Source: Pseudomonadota bacterium (GTDB lineage Bacteria > Pseudomonadota > Alphaproteobacteria > Sphingomonadales > Sphingomonadaceae). From it: a stretch of 64,000 nucleotides of DNA. A program made the translations under genes and the position numbers. A model generated the notes under the pieces. The model was given only the letters and a program-made list of their open reading frames with translations, did no database searches and was not told the origin of the DNA. Below, in pieces: positions 16,324-28,347 of the stretch; the stretch's first letter is position 1; the number at the start of each line of letters is the position of its first letter. The stretch spans positions 1 through 64,000 of the forward strand of contig CAUJIW010000096.1 in the NCBI GenBank assembly GCA_963205175.1, in the 5' to 3' direction.

Positions 16324-16770
16324 GCACCCCCGCCGGTCCCGGCACGGAGAAACCCCTCGGCGAGCGCTGGCTTCGGGCCTGTGCCGAAGCCATGTCATGG
16401 GGAGCGATCGTCAGCACGCCCGCCGAGGGGGCCGCCGCAACGACGGCGGACATCAGGCCCGGGTCCGGTCGGTACCGGCGCGCACGCCGGCACCGCTGGA
16501 TCGCGCCATTATGGCACCGGATTGCACGGTCGTTTAACGCCCACTTTTACCAGCCCCCGCCATACCGTCCGCCGCTGTCGGCAATCCACCGATTTCCGGC
16601 GACACCCTCTCAAGCTTGATAGGCTCGACCGCCCCCAACTTGACGGCCGCACCCCGGTACCGCAGAGTTTATTTGAACGATCGTGCAATGTAGAATCGCA
16701 CAATGGCGCGACAGGCGGCTGTCGGCAGGACGATCGATCACGTGGCATGGGGACGGACGGAGGCATCGGC
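16324..16770. other. intergenic region upstream of Rieske oxygenase
   Basis: No convincing gene lies in these 447 bases. The part from about 16500 to 16720 is richer in A+T than the flanks and probably holds the oxygenase promoter. An imperfect inverted repeat (GTGC-A-AT, 5-nt centre, AT-C-GCAC) sits at 16683-16701, 70 bp before the start codon, and could be an operator. Confidence 0.45.
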
Positions 16771-18093
16771 ATGACGGCACAGGCGTTGAAGATCATGGGC
16801 ACCCCGCGCGACAAGGCGCCGGAGATCGAACTTCGCGGCGATCCGCTCAGCGGCGACCGCTACTGGTCGCGCGAGTTCATGGAGAAGGAGTGGGAGCGGA
16901 TGTGGACCCGCACCTGGCACATCGGCGGCCTGGTGTCGGAACTGCCCAACCCCGGCGACTTCATCACCTGCAAGCTGGGGCGCGAGTCGATCCTGATCAG
17001 CCGCGCCCGCGATGGCGCCATCCACGCCTTCTACAATTTCTGCATCCATCGCGGCAACCGGCTGGTGCAGACCGAGCGCGGCAACACCCCCTATTTCCGC
17101 TGCACCTACCACGGCTGGGCCTTCGACAACGAGGGCGTGCTGCGCGGCGTGCAGAACCCCGAGGATTTCCCCGGCAGCAACCCCTGCGGCAAGAACAAGC
17201 TGAAGGAAATCCGCTGCGAGACCTGGGGCGGCTTCGTCTGGTACAACATGGATGAAAACGCCCCGCCGCTGGCCGAGGCGCTCGACCCGGTCTATGACCA
17301 GCTGCTGCCCTACAACATGGACAAGATGGTGCGCGTCCTCTGGCTGACGGCGGAAGCCGACTGCAACTGGAAGATCATCCACGACAATTTCAACGAATCC
17401 TACCATCTGCCGACCATCCATCCGGAGCTGAACACCTTCATCGAGGACAGCTACAAGCAGTGCCAGTTCGACATGTACGCCAACGGCCACAACCGGATGC
17501 TGATGCCCGGCGGCCAGCCCGCCTACAGCTCGCGCAACTGCGACATCCCGCAGGCGCCGCTCACCGACATGCTGGCCTACTGGGATCTCGACCCCGCCCG
17601 GTTCGAGGGCCGGGCGCGTGAAGCGCGCGAGGCATTGCAGCAGCAGAAGCGCAAGCTCGGGCCATCGCGCGGCTACCTGCATTACGTCGATCTCAGCGAC
17701 GAGCAGCTCACCGATTACTACCATTACACCCTGTTCCCCAACACCTCGCTGACCATGAGTTCCGACGGCTTCCAGGTGCTGCGGCCGCAGCCGCACCCCA
17801 CCGACCCGGAAAAGTGCATCTTCGACCACTGGTTCTTCGTGCCGGTGGTGGAGGGCCAGACGACGGTGGAAACGCCGGTCGGTCCGCGCCCGGTGGCGCC
17901 GGCGGCGCACGAGGTATTCCGGCATGGCGACCAGTCGCTGGGTTTCGTCGCCGACCAGGATCTCAGCGTCATCCCCGGCCAGCAGCAGGGGCTGCGCTCG
18001 CGCGGCTACACCGACTCGCTGCTCAGCGGTCAGGAAGCCCGCATCCGCCGCTACCACGAAGTGCTGAACGACTATCTGGAAGGGCGGCGCTGA
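16771..18093 (+). CDS. Rieske ring-hydroxylating oxygenase, alpha subunit
   Basis: Iron-sulfur/non-heme-iron oxygenase subunit of 440 residues. The Rieske [2Fe-2S] ligands are Cys91, His93, Cys111 and His114 (CIHRGN and RCTYHGW). The mononuclear iron site appears in DNFNESYHLPTIHPEL, with His212 and His217, and Asp205 as the bridging acid. It would hydroxylate an aromatic or other small substrate with electrons from a reductase and possibly a ferredoxin; no reductase or beta subunit is adjacent, so the system is split or single-component-like. Substrate unknown. ATG 16771 follows GGAGG by 7 nt. A strong terminator follows. Confidence 0.92.
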   Translation: MTAQALKIMGTPRDKAPEIELRGDPLSGDRYWSREFMEKEWERMWTRTWHIGGLVSELPNPGDFITCKLGRESILISRARDGAIHAFYNFCIHRGNRLVQTERGNTPYFRCTYHGWAFDNEGVLRGVQNPEDFPGSNPCGKNKLKEIRCETWGGFVWYNMDENAPPLAEALDPVYDQLLPYNMDKMVRVLWLTAEADCNWKIIHDNFNESYHLPTIHPELNTFIEDSYKQCQFDMYANGHNRMLMPGGQPAYSSRNCDIPQAPLTDMLAYWDLDPARFEGRAREAREALQQQKRKLGPSRGYLHYVDLSDEQLTDYYHYTLFPNTSLTMSSDGFQVLRPQPHPTDPEKCIFDHWFFVPVVEGQTTVETPVGPRPVAPAAHEVFRHGDQSLGFVADQDLSVIPGQQQGLRSRGYTDSLLSGQEARIRRYHEVLNDYLEGRR

Positions 18094-18120
18094 CGCCACC
18101 CGTCACGGCGCGCAGGGCCT

Positions 18121-18153
18121 GGCGTCCGCCACCGGCGGACGCCCGTGCGTTTT
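18121..18153 (+). terminator. intrinsic terminator of the Rieske oxygenase gene
   Basis: GGCGTCCGCC (18121-18130) and GGCGGACGCC (18134-18143) form a perfect 10-bp stem with a 3-nt loop, followed rightward by CGTGCGTTTT. This is the clearest intrinsic terminator in the window and sits 28 bp after the stop codon. Confidence 0.75.
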
Positions 18154-18189
18154 CCAGGCGGCGCGGTTCGTTCCGAACCTCGCCGGGGC

Positions 18190-19428
18190 TTAATCGCGCT
18201 CGGGCGGATCGAGATGACCCCAGCGGGTCAGCGCGTCCGTCACCAGCCGATGCGCCACCTCGGCCGGTTCGCTGAGATCGCCGAGCCGCTCGGTGAGCAC
18301 TTCCTGCAGCACCTGACGCACTTCAGGATGGTCGCTCAAGATATCCTCGAACGACAGCGGGTCGAGGATCAGCAGCCGGCACGGCGTATCGGCAACCACC
18401 GAGATTTCATGGGGCGCGTCGTGCAGCAGCGCCAGTTCCCCGAAGAAATCCCCCGCCCCCAGCCACCACGTCTTGCGGCGGCGGCGGGCGCGGGCGCGCC
18501 CGTCGACCAGGAAGAACAGGCCCTCGCTCGGCGTACCGACCCGGCAGATCGCTTCGCCGCGCCGCACCCGGCGGGTGCGCAGCAGATGGCTGATCTCACC
18601 GATGGTGCGGGCATCGAGATTGCGAAACAGCGGCACGCGGGCGACCATTTCCCAGCGCACCAGGAAATCCTGGCGGTGCATCTCGTTGGTGAAGCCCGAG
18701 GCGATGATGCCGATCGGAATGGCGAAGAAGGCGAGCCCGCCCATGATGACGAGACCGGCCACCAGCTTGCCCAGCAGCGTCACCGGCACCACATCGCCAT
18801 AGCCCAGCGTCGCCAGTGTCACCACCGACCACCACATCGCCGCCGGAATCGATCCGAACGCCGCCGGCTGCGCGTGTCGCTCGATCACGTACATCACCGT
18901 CGCCGCCATGAACACCATGATGACCATGACGAAGCCGGCCGCCGCCAGCGCCTTCAGTTCGCTGCGCAACACCCGGATCAGCGAATCCAGCGCCGTGGAA
19001 TAGCGGGCCAGCTTGAACAGGCGCAGCAGACGCAGCAGCAGCAGGAATTCAAGCCCGCCACCCGTCGCCCACTCCACGAGCGCCGGCACGACCGCGGCCA
19101 GATCGATCAGCGCGAACGGCGTCACCATGTAGGCCAGCCGCGCCCGCAGCGGGGTCTGCCCGCGCGCCTCCAGCCGCTCCACCGAGACCCACAGCCGCAG
19201 GGCATACTCCAGGGCGAACACGACCAGCGTGGCGCGCTCGATGCCGGTGAACACCGTGCCGAACCGCGCGGCCTGGGCCGGGACCGTGCTGGCGACGATG
19301 ACCACCGCGCTGGAGACGATCAGCGCGATGATGCACCAGTCGACAACCCGGGACCACGGATCACCGTGGCGGCTGACTTCCAGGATCTCGAAGACCCTGC
19401 GTCGGATCTGGCGGATGGCGTCGGTCAC
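18190..19428 (-). CDS. cyclic-nucleotide-gated potassium channel, MloK1-like
   Basis: Six-span inner-membrane K+ channel with a cytoplasmic ligand domain. The S4 helix carries spaced arginines (LLLLRLLRLFKLARYS), the pore has the K+ selectivity filter TLGYGD, and S6 is LVAGLVIMGGLAFFAIPIGI. Residues about 275-400 form a cyclic-nucleotide-binding fold with the phosphate-binding cassette GDFFGELALLHDAPHEISV. In this cassette the position that is Arg in cAMP-binding proteins appears as His (APHE), so nucleotide affinity is uncertain. The length of 412 is longer than MloK1, mostly at the two ends. The start is GTG at 19428. It is probably co-oriented with alaS, 37 bp downstream of it. Confidence 0.9.
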   Translation of the reverse strand: MTDAIRQIRRRVFEILEVSRHGDPWSRVVDWCIIALIVSSAVVIVASTVPAQAARFGTVFTGIERATLVVFALEYALRLWVSVERLEARGQTPLRARLAYMVTPFALIDLAAVVPALVEWATGGGLEFLLLLRLLRLFKLARYSTALDSLIRVLRSELKALAAAGFVMVIMVFMAATVMYVIERHAQPAAFGSIPAAMWWSVVTLATLGYGDVVPVTLLGKLVAGLVIMGGLAFFAIPIGIIASGFTNEMHRQDFLVRWEMVARVPLFRNLDARTIGEISHLLRTRRVRRGEAICRVGTPSEGLFFLVDGRARARRRRKTWWLGAGDFFGELALLHDAPHEISVVADTPCRLLILDPLSFEDILSDHPEVRQVLQEVLTERLGDLSEPAEVAHRLVTDALTRWGHLDPPERD

Positions 19429-19465
19429 GCGATGGGATCACTCCCGTCGAGCGTGCGGACCGGCA

Positions 19466-22123
<2,658 letters not shown>

Positions 22124-22501
22124 GATGGTCCTCACCTGTTGCTTCCCCCGCCAGCCGGCGCCGTTCTTGCCGAACAACCCTCCGGGACAGGGACTCTTGC
22201 ATGCCTGACGACATATAGTGTCAGCGGTCGAGATGGAAGCAAGGATGCGGGGCGCCCGTCCGCAAATCCGCCGCGTACGGAGTTGCCGTCCCCCCGCGCG
22301 CGAAGACGACCGCTTGGTCCTGTGTGAGCCGGTCGGAGACGAGTTCACCGCCCCCCCGCGCGAAGTCGACCGTCGCCATGGCGTACACCCGACCCCAGCC
22401 CCCCGACCTCAGGCCCCAGACCACTCAGGCCCCAGACCACTCAGGCTCCCGAACCACTCAGGCTCCCGAACCACTCAGGCACCGCCTTCCGCGGCCCGCC
22501 C
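22124..22501. other. intergenic region between alaS and VOC gene
   Basis: No gene is supported here. It holds the alaS leader and promoter (near 22130-22220), a degenerate duplicated C-rich block ending CGAAGACGACCG / CGAAGTCGACCG (about 22289-22312 and 22350-22373), and a tandem repeat described separately. Confidence 0.5.
22408..22480. repeat. 16-17 bp tandem repeat, about 4.4 copies
   Basis: The unit CTCAGGCCCCAGACCA occurs at 22408-22423 and 22424-22439, then a one-base-longer variant CTCAGGCTCCCGAACCA at 22440-22456 and 22457-22473, followed by a partial CTCAGGC. The pairs of identical neighbours suggest recent stepwise slippage. It lies in noncoding DNA between alaS and the VOC gene. 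Confidence 0.9.
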
Positions 22502-22891
22502 TCAGGCGTCCGCGTAGCAGACCGCGTTCAGCTTGTTGCCGTCGGGATCACGGACATATCCGGCATAGAAGGAGGGTCCGTAATGGGGTCGCAGGCCCGG
22601 CGCGCCCTCGCAGGTGCCGCCATGGGCCAGCGCGGCGGCGTGGAAGGCGTCCACCGTCGGCCGGTCCGGCGCCAGCAGCGACACCATGGTGCCGTTGCCC
22701 GCACCCGCCGGTTGGCCATCGAAGGGCCGGCACACCCACAGGGTCGGCTTCAGGCCGCCGTCATAGACGCCCCAGCCGGCGAACTGGTCGTCGGTGTGGA
22801 AGCGCGTGTGCCCCAGGGGCGCGAGCACCGCGTCATAGAAGGCGATGGCGCGCGCCATGTCATCGGCGCCGAGCGTCACGTAACTGAACAT
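22502..22891 (-). CDS. VOC superfamily (glyoxalase/bleomycin-resistance fold) protein
   Basis: Small metalloprotein-type fold of 129 residues. It starts [20 protein letters not shown], the typical first beta-alpha-beta of a VOC module, and ends with [18 protein letters not shown], the characteristic DPDGN strand. Only one two-module unit is present, so it likely dimerises. Family members include lyases, dioxygenases and drug-binding proteins; the substrate cannot be told. AAAGGGG lies 5 nt before the ATG. It is downstream of recA on the same strand, 45 bp away. Confidence 0.87.
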   Translation of the reverse strand: MFSYVTLGADDMARAIAFYDAVLAPLGHTRFHTDDQFAGWGVYDGGLKPTLWVCRPFDGQPAGAGNGTMVSLLAPDRPTVDAFHAAALAHGGTCEGAPGLRPHYGPSFYAGYVRDPDGNKLNAVCYADA

Positions 22892-22936
22892 GCCGACCCC
22901 TTTCGCGCGGCGTCTCCCGCCGCCCCGACGTCACCC

Positions 22937-24001
22937 TCAGATGTCGTCGTCTTCTTCCGGCGAGGCCATCAACGCTTCCGACACCAGGCCGGCGTTGCGA
23001 CGGATGGCGGCCTCGATCTGGTTGGCCATGTCGGGATTCTCGGTCAGGAACTTCTTGGCGTTCTCGCGACCCTGGCCGATGCGCTGGCTGTCGTAGGAGA
23101 ACCAGGCGCCCGACTTCTCCACCACCCCGGCCTTGACGCCGAGATCGAGGATCTCGCCGGTCTTGGAGATGCCGGCGCCGTACATGATGTCGAACTCCAC
23201 CTGCTTGAACGGGGGCGCCAGCTTGTTCTTCACCACCTTGACCCGGGTGGTGTTGCCGACGATGTCCTCCCGGTCCTTGATCTGGCCGGTGCGGCGGATG
23301 TCGAGGCGGATCGACGCATAGAATTTCAGCGCGTTGCCACCCGTGGTCGTCTCCGGGTTGCCGTACATCACGCCGATCTTCATGCGCACCTGGTTGATGA
23401 AGATCACCATTGCCCGCGACTTCGAGATGGAGCCGGTCAGCTTGCGCAGCGCCTGGCTCATCAGGCGGGCCTGCAGGCCGACATGGCTGTCGCCCATCTC
23501 GCCCTCCAGCTCCGCCCGCGGCGTCAGCGCCGCCACCGAGTCGATGACCAGCACGTCGATGGCGCCGGAGCGGACCAGCGTGTCGGCGATCTCCAGCGCC
23601 TGCTCGCCGGTATCCGGCTGCGAGATCAGCAGCTCGTCGATATTGACGCCAAGTTTGCGGGCATAAATCGGGTCGAGGGCATGTTCAGCGTCGATGAACG
23701 CCGCCGTTCCACCCGCCTTCTGGGCTTCCGCGATGGCGTGCAGCGCCAGCGTCGTCTTGCCCGAGGACTCCGGACCATAGATCTCGATGATGCGGCCGCG
23801 CGGCAGGCCGCCGATGCCCAGCGCCATGTCGAGGCCCAGCGACCCGGTCGACACCGCCTCGATCTCGATCCCCGTCGAGCGCTGGCCGAGCTTCATCACC
23901 GAGCCCTTGCCGAACGCGCGATCGATCTGCGCCAATGCCGCTTCCAACGCCTTCGACTTGTCCATATCGTCCTTCTCGACCACCCGGAGCCCTGCTGCCA
24001 T
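22937..24001 (-). CDS. recA: recombinase A
   Basis: ATP-dependent strand-exchange protein and co-protease for LexA. The 354-residue protein has Walker [10 protein letters not shown], Walker B region [13 protein letters not shown]-binding loops around [11 protein letters not shown] and [10 protein letters not shown], and an acidic C-terminus ending EEDDDI. ATG 24001 ([16 protein letters not shown]) is chosen since GAGAGG lies 8 nt upstream; an ATG 12 codons in would also leave the core intact. A candidate LexA half-site pair lies upstream. It sits between cckA and the VOC gene on one strand. Confidence 0.97.
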   Translation of the reverse strand: MAAGLRVVEKDDMDKSKALEAALAQIDRAFGKGSVMKLGQRSTGIEIEAVSTGSLGLDMALGIGGLPRGRIIEIYGPESSGKTTLALHAIAEAQKAGGTAAFIDAEHALDPIYARKLGVNIDELLISQPDTGEQALEIADTLVRSGAIDVLVIDSVAALTPRAELEGEMGDSHVGLQARLMSQALRKLTGSISKSRAMVIFINQVRMKIGVMYGNPETTTGGNALKFYASIRLDIRRTGQIKDREDIVGNTTRVKVVKNKLAPPFKQVEFDIMYGAGISKTGEILDLGVKAGVVEKSGAWFSYDSQRIGQGRENAKKFLTENPDMANQIEAAIRRNAGLVSEALMASPEEDDDI

Positions 24002-24053
24002 CGTCTTGTCCTCTCGCATAGAGTTTAGCGGCACTGAACGCAATGCGGTCTTT

Positions 24054-24068
24054 GTACGCCATTTGTTC
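24054..24068 (-). promoter_or_regulatory. candidate LexA (SOS) box upstream of recA
   Basis: GTAC-N7-GTTC occurs 53 bp before the recA start, one base off the alphaproteobacterial direct-repeat LexA box GTTC-N7-GTTC. Position and gene make it plausible, but with a mismatch in one half. Confidence 0.45.
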
Positions 24069-24146
24069 TCACACGCAAGCGGCATCGTTAACTGGTTGAT
24101 TTTCGTTTAAAATTTACGGTTTGTTCCGGATTTGATCCGGCCCGAA

Positions 24147-26642
24147 TCAACCGGCGTCCGTGTCGGCCGCCGCCGGTACGCGCGCCAGCGCCTCGCGCAC
24201 CGCCTCCGCCAGTTGCTGGACCGAGAAGGGCTTGGGCAGGAAGGCGACATCCGGCACGTCGATCGAGCGGCGCAGCTGTTCCTCGGCGTAGCCGGAAATG
24301 AAGATGATCCGCAGATCGGGGTAGCGCTGGCGGGCATGGCCGACCAGCGTCGGGCCGTCCATCGTCGGCATCACGACGTCGGAGATCAGCAGGTCGACCG
24401 GCTCGGCCCGCGCCTCCAGCAGCTCCAGTGCTTCCTCGCCGTTGGTGGCGGTCAGCACCTCGTAGCCCTTGCGTTCCAGCGCCCGCTTGGCGACCGCGCG
24501 CACCATTGCCTCGTCTTCCACCAGCAGCACCGTGCCCCGGCCCCACAGGTCGGGCACCGGCTCGGCCGCCGCCGCACCTGGCGGCTGATCGGATGCCGCC
24601 GCCGGCTGGGGCGTTTCCGCCGCCGCGTGGACCGGCAGATAGAGAATGAAGGTGGTGCCGCGGCCCAGCTCGGATTCGGCGAAGATGAAACCGCCGGTCT
24701 GCTTCACGATGCCATAGACGGTCGACAGCCCGAGCCCGGTGCCCTTGCCGACCTCTTTGGTGGTGAAGAACGGCTCGAAGATTTTTGACAGGTTCTCCGG
24801 CGGAATGCCGCAGCCGGTATCGCTGACCGCGATCACCACATAGTCGGCCGGCGGCATGATCTCGTGGCCAAGCCGGCGGACCTCCTCCGGTCCCACCTGG
24901 GAGGTGCGGATGGTCAGTTCCCCGACGCCGTTCATGGCATCGCGTGCGTTGACCACGAGGTTGACGATCACCTGCTCCAGCTGGCCGGGATCGACCCGCA
25001 CCGGCCCCAGGTTGCGGCCGTGGTTGATCCTGAGGCTGATGGTCTCGCCGATCAGCCGCTTGAGCAGATTGGACAGCTCGGCCAGCACGTCGGTCACCTG
25101 CAACACCTGCGGCCGCAGCGTCTGCTGGCGCGAGAAGGCCAGCAGCTGGCGCACCAGGTTGGCGGCGCGGTTGGCGTTCTGGCGAATCTGGTTGAGGTCG
25201 CCGAAGTCGGCGTCGCCGGGCGCGTGGCGCAGCAGCATCAGGTCGCAATAGCCGATGATGGCGGTGAGGATGTTGTTGAAGTCGTGCGCCACGCCGCCGG
25301 CAAGCTGGCCCACCGCCTGCATCTTGGTGGCCTGGGTGATCTGCTGCTGCAGCTTGCGCTGCTCGGCGTCATCCCACAGCGCCAGCACGGCGGCCGCCTC
25401 GTGCAGGCCGGTGACATGCAGCACCGACATGCGGATGGAATCCTCCGGCCGGCCGCGCAGCCGCACCTGGAGGTCGCGCGACTTCAGGTGCCCCAGTGCC
25501 ACCCGGCGCACCACGTCGGCGACCATCGTCGCGTCTTCCTCGTGCACCAGTTCGCTGGGGTAGAGCAGATCGCCGGGGGTCGCCACCCCCGCCGCCGCGC
25601 AGAAGCCCGGCGCCATGTGCAGGAAACGGCTGTTGTGGTCGACGGTCGCCAGACCCAGCGGCAGGCTGTCCAGCAGCGCATCGATCGCCCGGGTGGTCTG
25701 GGTGGCATCGGCCACCGTTCGCTCGGCGCCGGCAATCAGCGCGAACAGATAACCCTCCGCCTCCACCTCGCCCGCCGGAACGATCGGCAGCTCCACCAGC
25801 CGCACCGGCATGCGCGCGCCGTCGACGGCGTTGAAATAGACCTGACGATCCTCGGAAACGGCCACCATGGCGGCGATGTCGCTGCCTGGCATCTGATCCA
25901 TCGACAGCTGTCGCCACGCGGCGGTGGTGGCGTTGACGGCCAGGACGCGGCCGCTGGCGTCCGTCACGATGGCGCCGACACCGGCACCGGCCAGCCAGGC
26001 GCCGACATGACCGGCGACCGCGGTCACCGTCGCCGACAACGTCGATTCCATGTCCGCCGGCGACACCTGCCAGATCAGATGCTCGCCCGGATCGCCCGCC
26101 GGTCTGCAGACCACCCGCAAGGCCACCGGCCTGCCCTCGCCGCCGCGGTAGATCACCGTCTCGCCGACACCGGCACTGCGGGCCAGCTCGCCGGCGGCGA
26201 CAAGCGGCGAGCCTTCCTCGCCGGCGCCGCCGTCAAGATGGAAGGGCGAGGGATAGCCGCCGCAGCGCTCGCCATAGGCCTCGTTGGCACACACCAGGTT
26301 GCCGGCGGCATCGGTAACGGCAATGGCCTCGTCGCGCGCATCGATCGCGGCACGCACCAGCGCCCGGCTGACCGCGCCACCGCCGCGCCGCTGCTGGCCG
26401 GTGGACCAGGCATAGGCCACCGCGACGGCACCGACGATCAGGCCGGCATAAAGGATGGTCACTTCCCACAGGCCGGTGCCCCAGCCGATCAGCGCCGCCG
26501 AGGCCATGCCCATGACAATGGCCAGCGCCGCCGACACCCCCAGCTGGCGCGAGGCATGGGCCGCCGGCGGCCCCTCCATCGGGTCCGGCAGGTCGAGACT
26601 GTCAGCCTCGCCCAGCAGCCAGCGGGTCATTGCCATGGTCAT
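24147..26642 (-). CDS. cckA: cell-cycle hybrid histidine kinase CckA
   Basis: Inner-membrane sensor kinase that, through ChpT, phosphorylates CtrA and CpdR in alphaproteobacteria. The 831-residue protein has two N-terminal membrane spans (about 35-54 and 62-78), PAS-like sensing regions (about 95-430), a HisKA domain with phospho-His453 in [20 protein letters not shown], an ATPase domain with [11 protein letters not shown] and SDTGCGIP, and a C-terminal receiver with phospho-acceptor Asp755 in [14 protein letters not shown]. The HisKA sequence is characteristic of CckA. The start among three closely spaced ATGs (26642, 26636, 26630) is unresolved. ChpT and CtrA are not in the window. Confidence 0.94.
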   Translation of the reverse strand: MTMAMTRWLLGEADSLDLPDPMEGPPAAHASRQLGVSAALAIVMGMASAALIGWGTGLWEVTILYAGLIVGAVAVAYAWSTGQQRRGGGAVSRALVRAAIDARDEAIAVTDAAGNLVCANEAYGERCGGYPSPFHLDGGAGEEGSPLVAAGELARSAGVGETVIYRGGEGRPVALRVVCRPAGDPGEHLIWQVSPADMESTLSATVTAVAGHVGAWLAGAGVGAIVTDASGRVLAVNATTAAWRQLSMDQMPGSDIAAMVAVSEDRQVYFNAVDGARMPVRLVELPIVPAGEVEAEGYLFALIAGAERTVADATQTTRAIDALLDSLPLGLATVDHNSRFLHMAPGFCAAAGVATPGDLLYPSELVHEEDATMVADVVRRVALGHLKSRDLQVRLRGRPEDSIRMSVLHVTGLHEAAAVLALWDDAEQRKLQQQITQATKMQAVGQLAGGVAHDFNNILTAIIGYCDLMLLRHAPGDADFGDLNQIRQNANRAANLVRQLLAFSRQQTLRPQVLQVTDVLAELSNLLKRLIGETISLRINHGRNLGPVRVDPGQLEQVIVNLVVNARDAMNGVGELTIRTSQVGPEEVRRLGHEIMPPADYVVIAVSDTGCGIPPENLSKIFEPFFTTKEVGKGTGLGLSTVYGIVKQTGGFIFAESELGRGTTFILYLPVHAAAETPQPAAASDQPPGAAAAEPVPDLWGRGTVLLVEDEAMVRAVAKRALERKGYEVLTATNGEEALELLEARAEPVDLLISDVVMPTMDGPTLVGHARQRYPDLRIIFISGYAEEQLRRSIDVPDVAFLPKPFSVQQLAEAVREALARVPAAADTDAG

Positions 26643-26756
26643 CGTCGCGCGCGATCGTCGGTCCTCATCGTCAGGCGACCGTCGCTGCAACCGCGCCCGG
26701 CGTCAAGTCCGCGCCATCGGGCCGGCCACGGTCGGAACGCCCGACACACCCGGCGT

Positions 26757-28193
26757 CTATTCCGCCGCATCCGGCACGGCCGGCGCCGTCAGCCGCAGAT
26801 CGCGGCCGGGGTCCGGCAACCGCACCGCCGGCTCCACCTTGTCGATGGCCGGCAGCGGCTCGGCGGCGCCATCCTCCAGTTGCAGTTCGGCGAACTTGCG
26901 CGCCTGGGGCATCACCCGCGCCTCCAGCGAGGCGACGAAGCCGTTGTAGCGGTTGACCGTCTGCGACAGGCTCTTGCCCAGCGCCGTGATGGCATCCCCC
27001 ATGCCGGCCATGCGCTTGTAGAGTTCCTTGCCCAGGCCGCCGATCTCGCGCGCCTGCACCGCCAGCTTCTCCTGCCGCCAGACATGGCTGACGGTGCGGG
27101 CGATGGCGATCAGGTTGGTCGGCGTGGCGATCAGCACCCGCTTGCCGAAGGCATATTCCCACAAGCCGGGGTCGGCCTCCAGCGCGGCGGTGACGAAATG
27201 CTCGCCAGGCACGAACATCACCACGAAGTCGGCGGTGTCCTTGAACTGGTCCCAGTAGCGCTTGGCGCCTAGCTGGTCGGCGTGGACCTTCAGCGCGCGG
27301 GCATGCGCCGCCAGATGGGTGGCGCGGCTGGCCTCGTCGGGCGCGTCCATGGCTTCCAGGAACGCCGTCAGCGAGGTCTTGGCGTCCACCACCAGCGAGC
27401 GGCCGCCGGGCAGGCGGATCAGCACATCGGGCCGCAGCGCGCCATCGTCGGTGCCGACATGCACTTCGGTCTGGAAATCGACGTAGGCGGCAAGGCCGGC
27501 CATCTCCAGCACATTCTTCAGCTGTTGTTCGCCCCAGCGACCGCGCGCCTTGGGCGCCGACTTCAGCGCGTGCACCAGCCGCACCGTCTCCGCCCGCAGC
27601 TGCGCCTGGTCGGCGAGCATCGACTGGAGCTGGCCGGAAAGGCCGCCATAGGCCTCGGCGCGCGCCTTCTCGATTTCGGCGAGATTGGTCTCATAGCGCC
27701 CCAGCGTCTCGCGCACCGGCCCCAGCAGCGATTCCAGCTCGGCCTTGTTCCTGGCAAGCTCCTCCGCCGATCCGGCCCGGTGGCGCGCCAGCGTCTGGTC
27801 GGCCAGCGTCAGGAACTGCTGCTGGCTCTGTTGCAGCGCGCTGTTGGCCAGCGCCTCGAAATCCTGCAGCAACTGCGCCTTCTGTTCCGTCAGCGCCCGC
27901 TCGCGCTCCGCCAGCTGCGCCTCCAGGGCGGCAAGCCTGGTCTGCGCCGCCATCCGCTCGCCCCGTTCCGCCGCCAGCGCCGCGTCCAGCGCGTCCACCC
28001 GGGCGGCCTTTTCCTGCTCGGCCCGCAGATCGCCGATGGCCCGTACGAAGCGCTCGTGTTCAGCCTGTGCCTCGGCGGCGCGGGCGTCCCGCTCGGCGCG
28101 CGTCTGCGCCAGCGCCCGGCCCCACAGCAGCCAGCCGGCGCCCGATCCTACAACCAGTGCGGCACCCGCCGCGAGAATCAGCCAAAAGAACAT
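26757..28193 (-). CDS. rmuC: DNA recombination protein RmuC
   Basis: Membrane-anchored protein linked to limiting inversions at short repeats. The 478-residue protein has one N-terminal membrane helix (FFWLILAAGAALVVGSGAGWLLW), a long Ala/Glu/Arg-rich coiled coil from about 30 to 170, and the RmuC nuclease-like domain (about 180-430) with RGRWGEQQLKNVLEMAG, DFQTEVHV, RPDVLIRLPGG and VDAKTSL, the PD-(D/E)xK-like core. The C-terminal tail is low-complexity. ATG 28193 gives a membrane helix right at the start; the ribosome site is weak. Next to cckA on the same strand, 114 bp apart. Confidence 0.93.
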   Translation of the reverse strand: MFFWLILAAGAALVVGSGAGWLLWGRALAQTRAERDARAAEAQAEHERFVRAIGDLRAEQEKAARVDALDAALAAERGERMAAQTRLAALEAQLAERERALTEQKAQLLQDFEALANSALQQSQQQFLTLADQTLARHRAGSAEELARNKAELESLLGPVRETLGRYETNLAEIEKARAEAYGGLSGQLQSMLADQAQLRAETVRLVHALKSAPKARGRWGEQQLKNVLEMAGLAAYVDFQTEVHVGTDDGALRPDVLIRLPGGRSLVVDAKTSLTAFLEAMDAPDEASRATHLAAHARALKVHADQLGAKRYWDQFKDTADFVVMFVPGEHFVTAALEADPGLWEYAFGKRVLIATPTNLIAIARTVSHVWRQEKLAVQAREIGGLGKELYKRMAGMGDAITALGKSLSQTVNRYNGFVASLEARVMPQARKFAELQLEDGAAEPLPAIDKVEPAVRLPDPGRDLRLTAPAVPDAAE

Positions 28194-28347
28194 AAGACGA
28201 ACATCTACCCCACGGACAGGCTTGTAGGAAAGCGGAAAATGACGCCCCGTGTCATCCCCCCCCGCCGGCGCCCATTGCCGGCGCGGGGCCGGCGCGGCAC
28301 GCTGGCCGGCAGCCATCACGGGGCAACCATAGCGGGGGATGAGATCG

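Noticed and set aside
24864-27272. 802-codon plus-strand frame opposite cckA and rmuC
   Set aside because: Spans two real minus-strand genes and the gap between them, with no recognisable domain.
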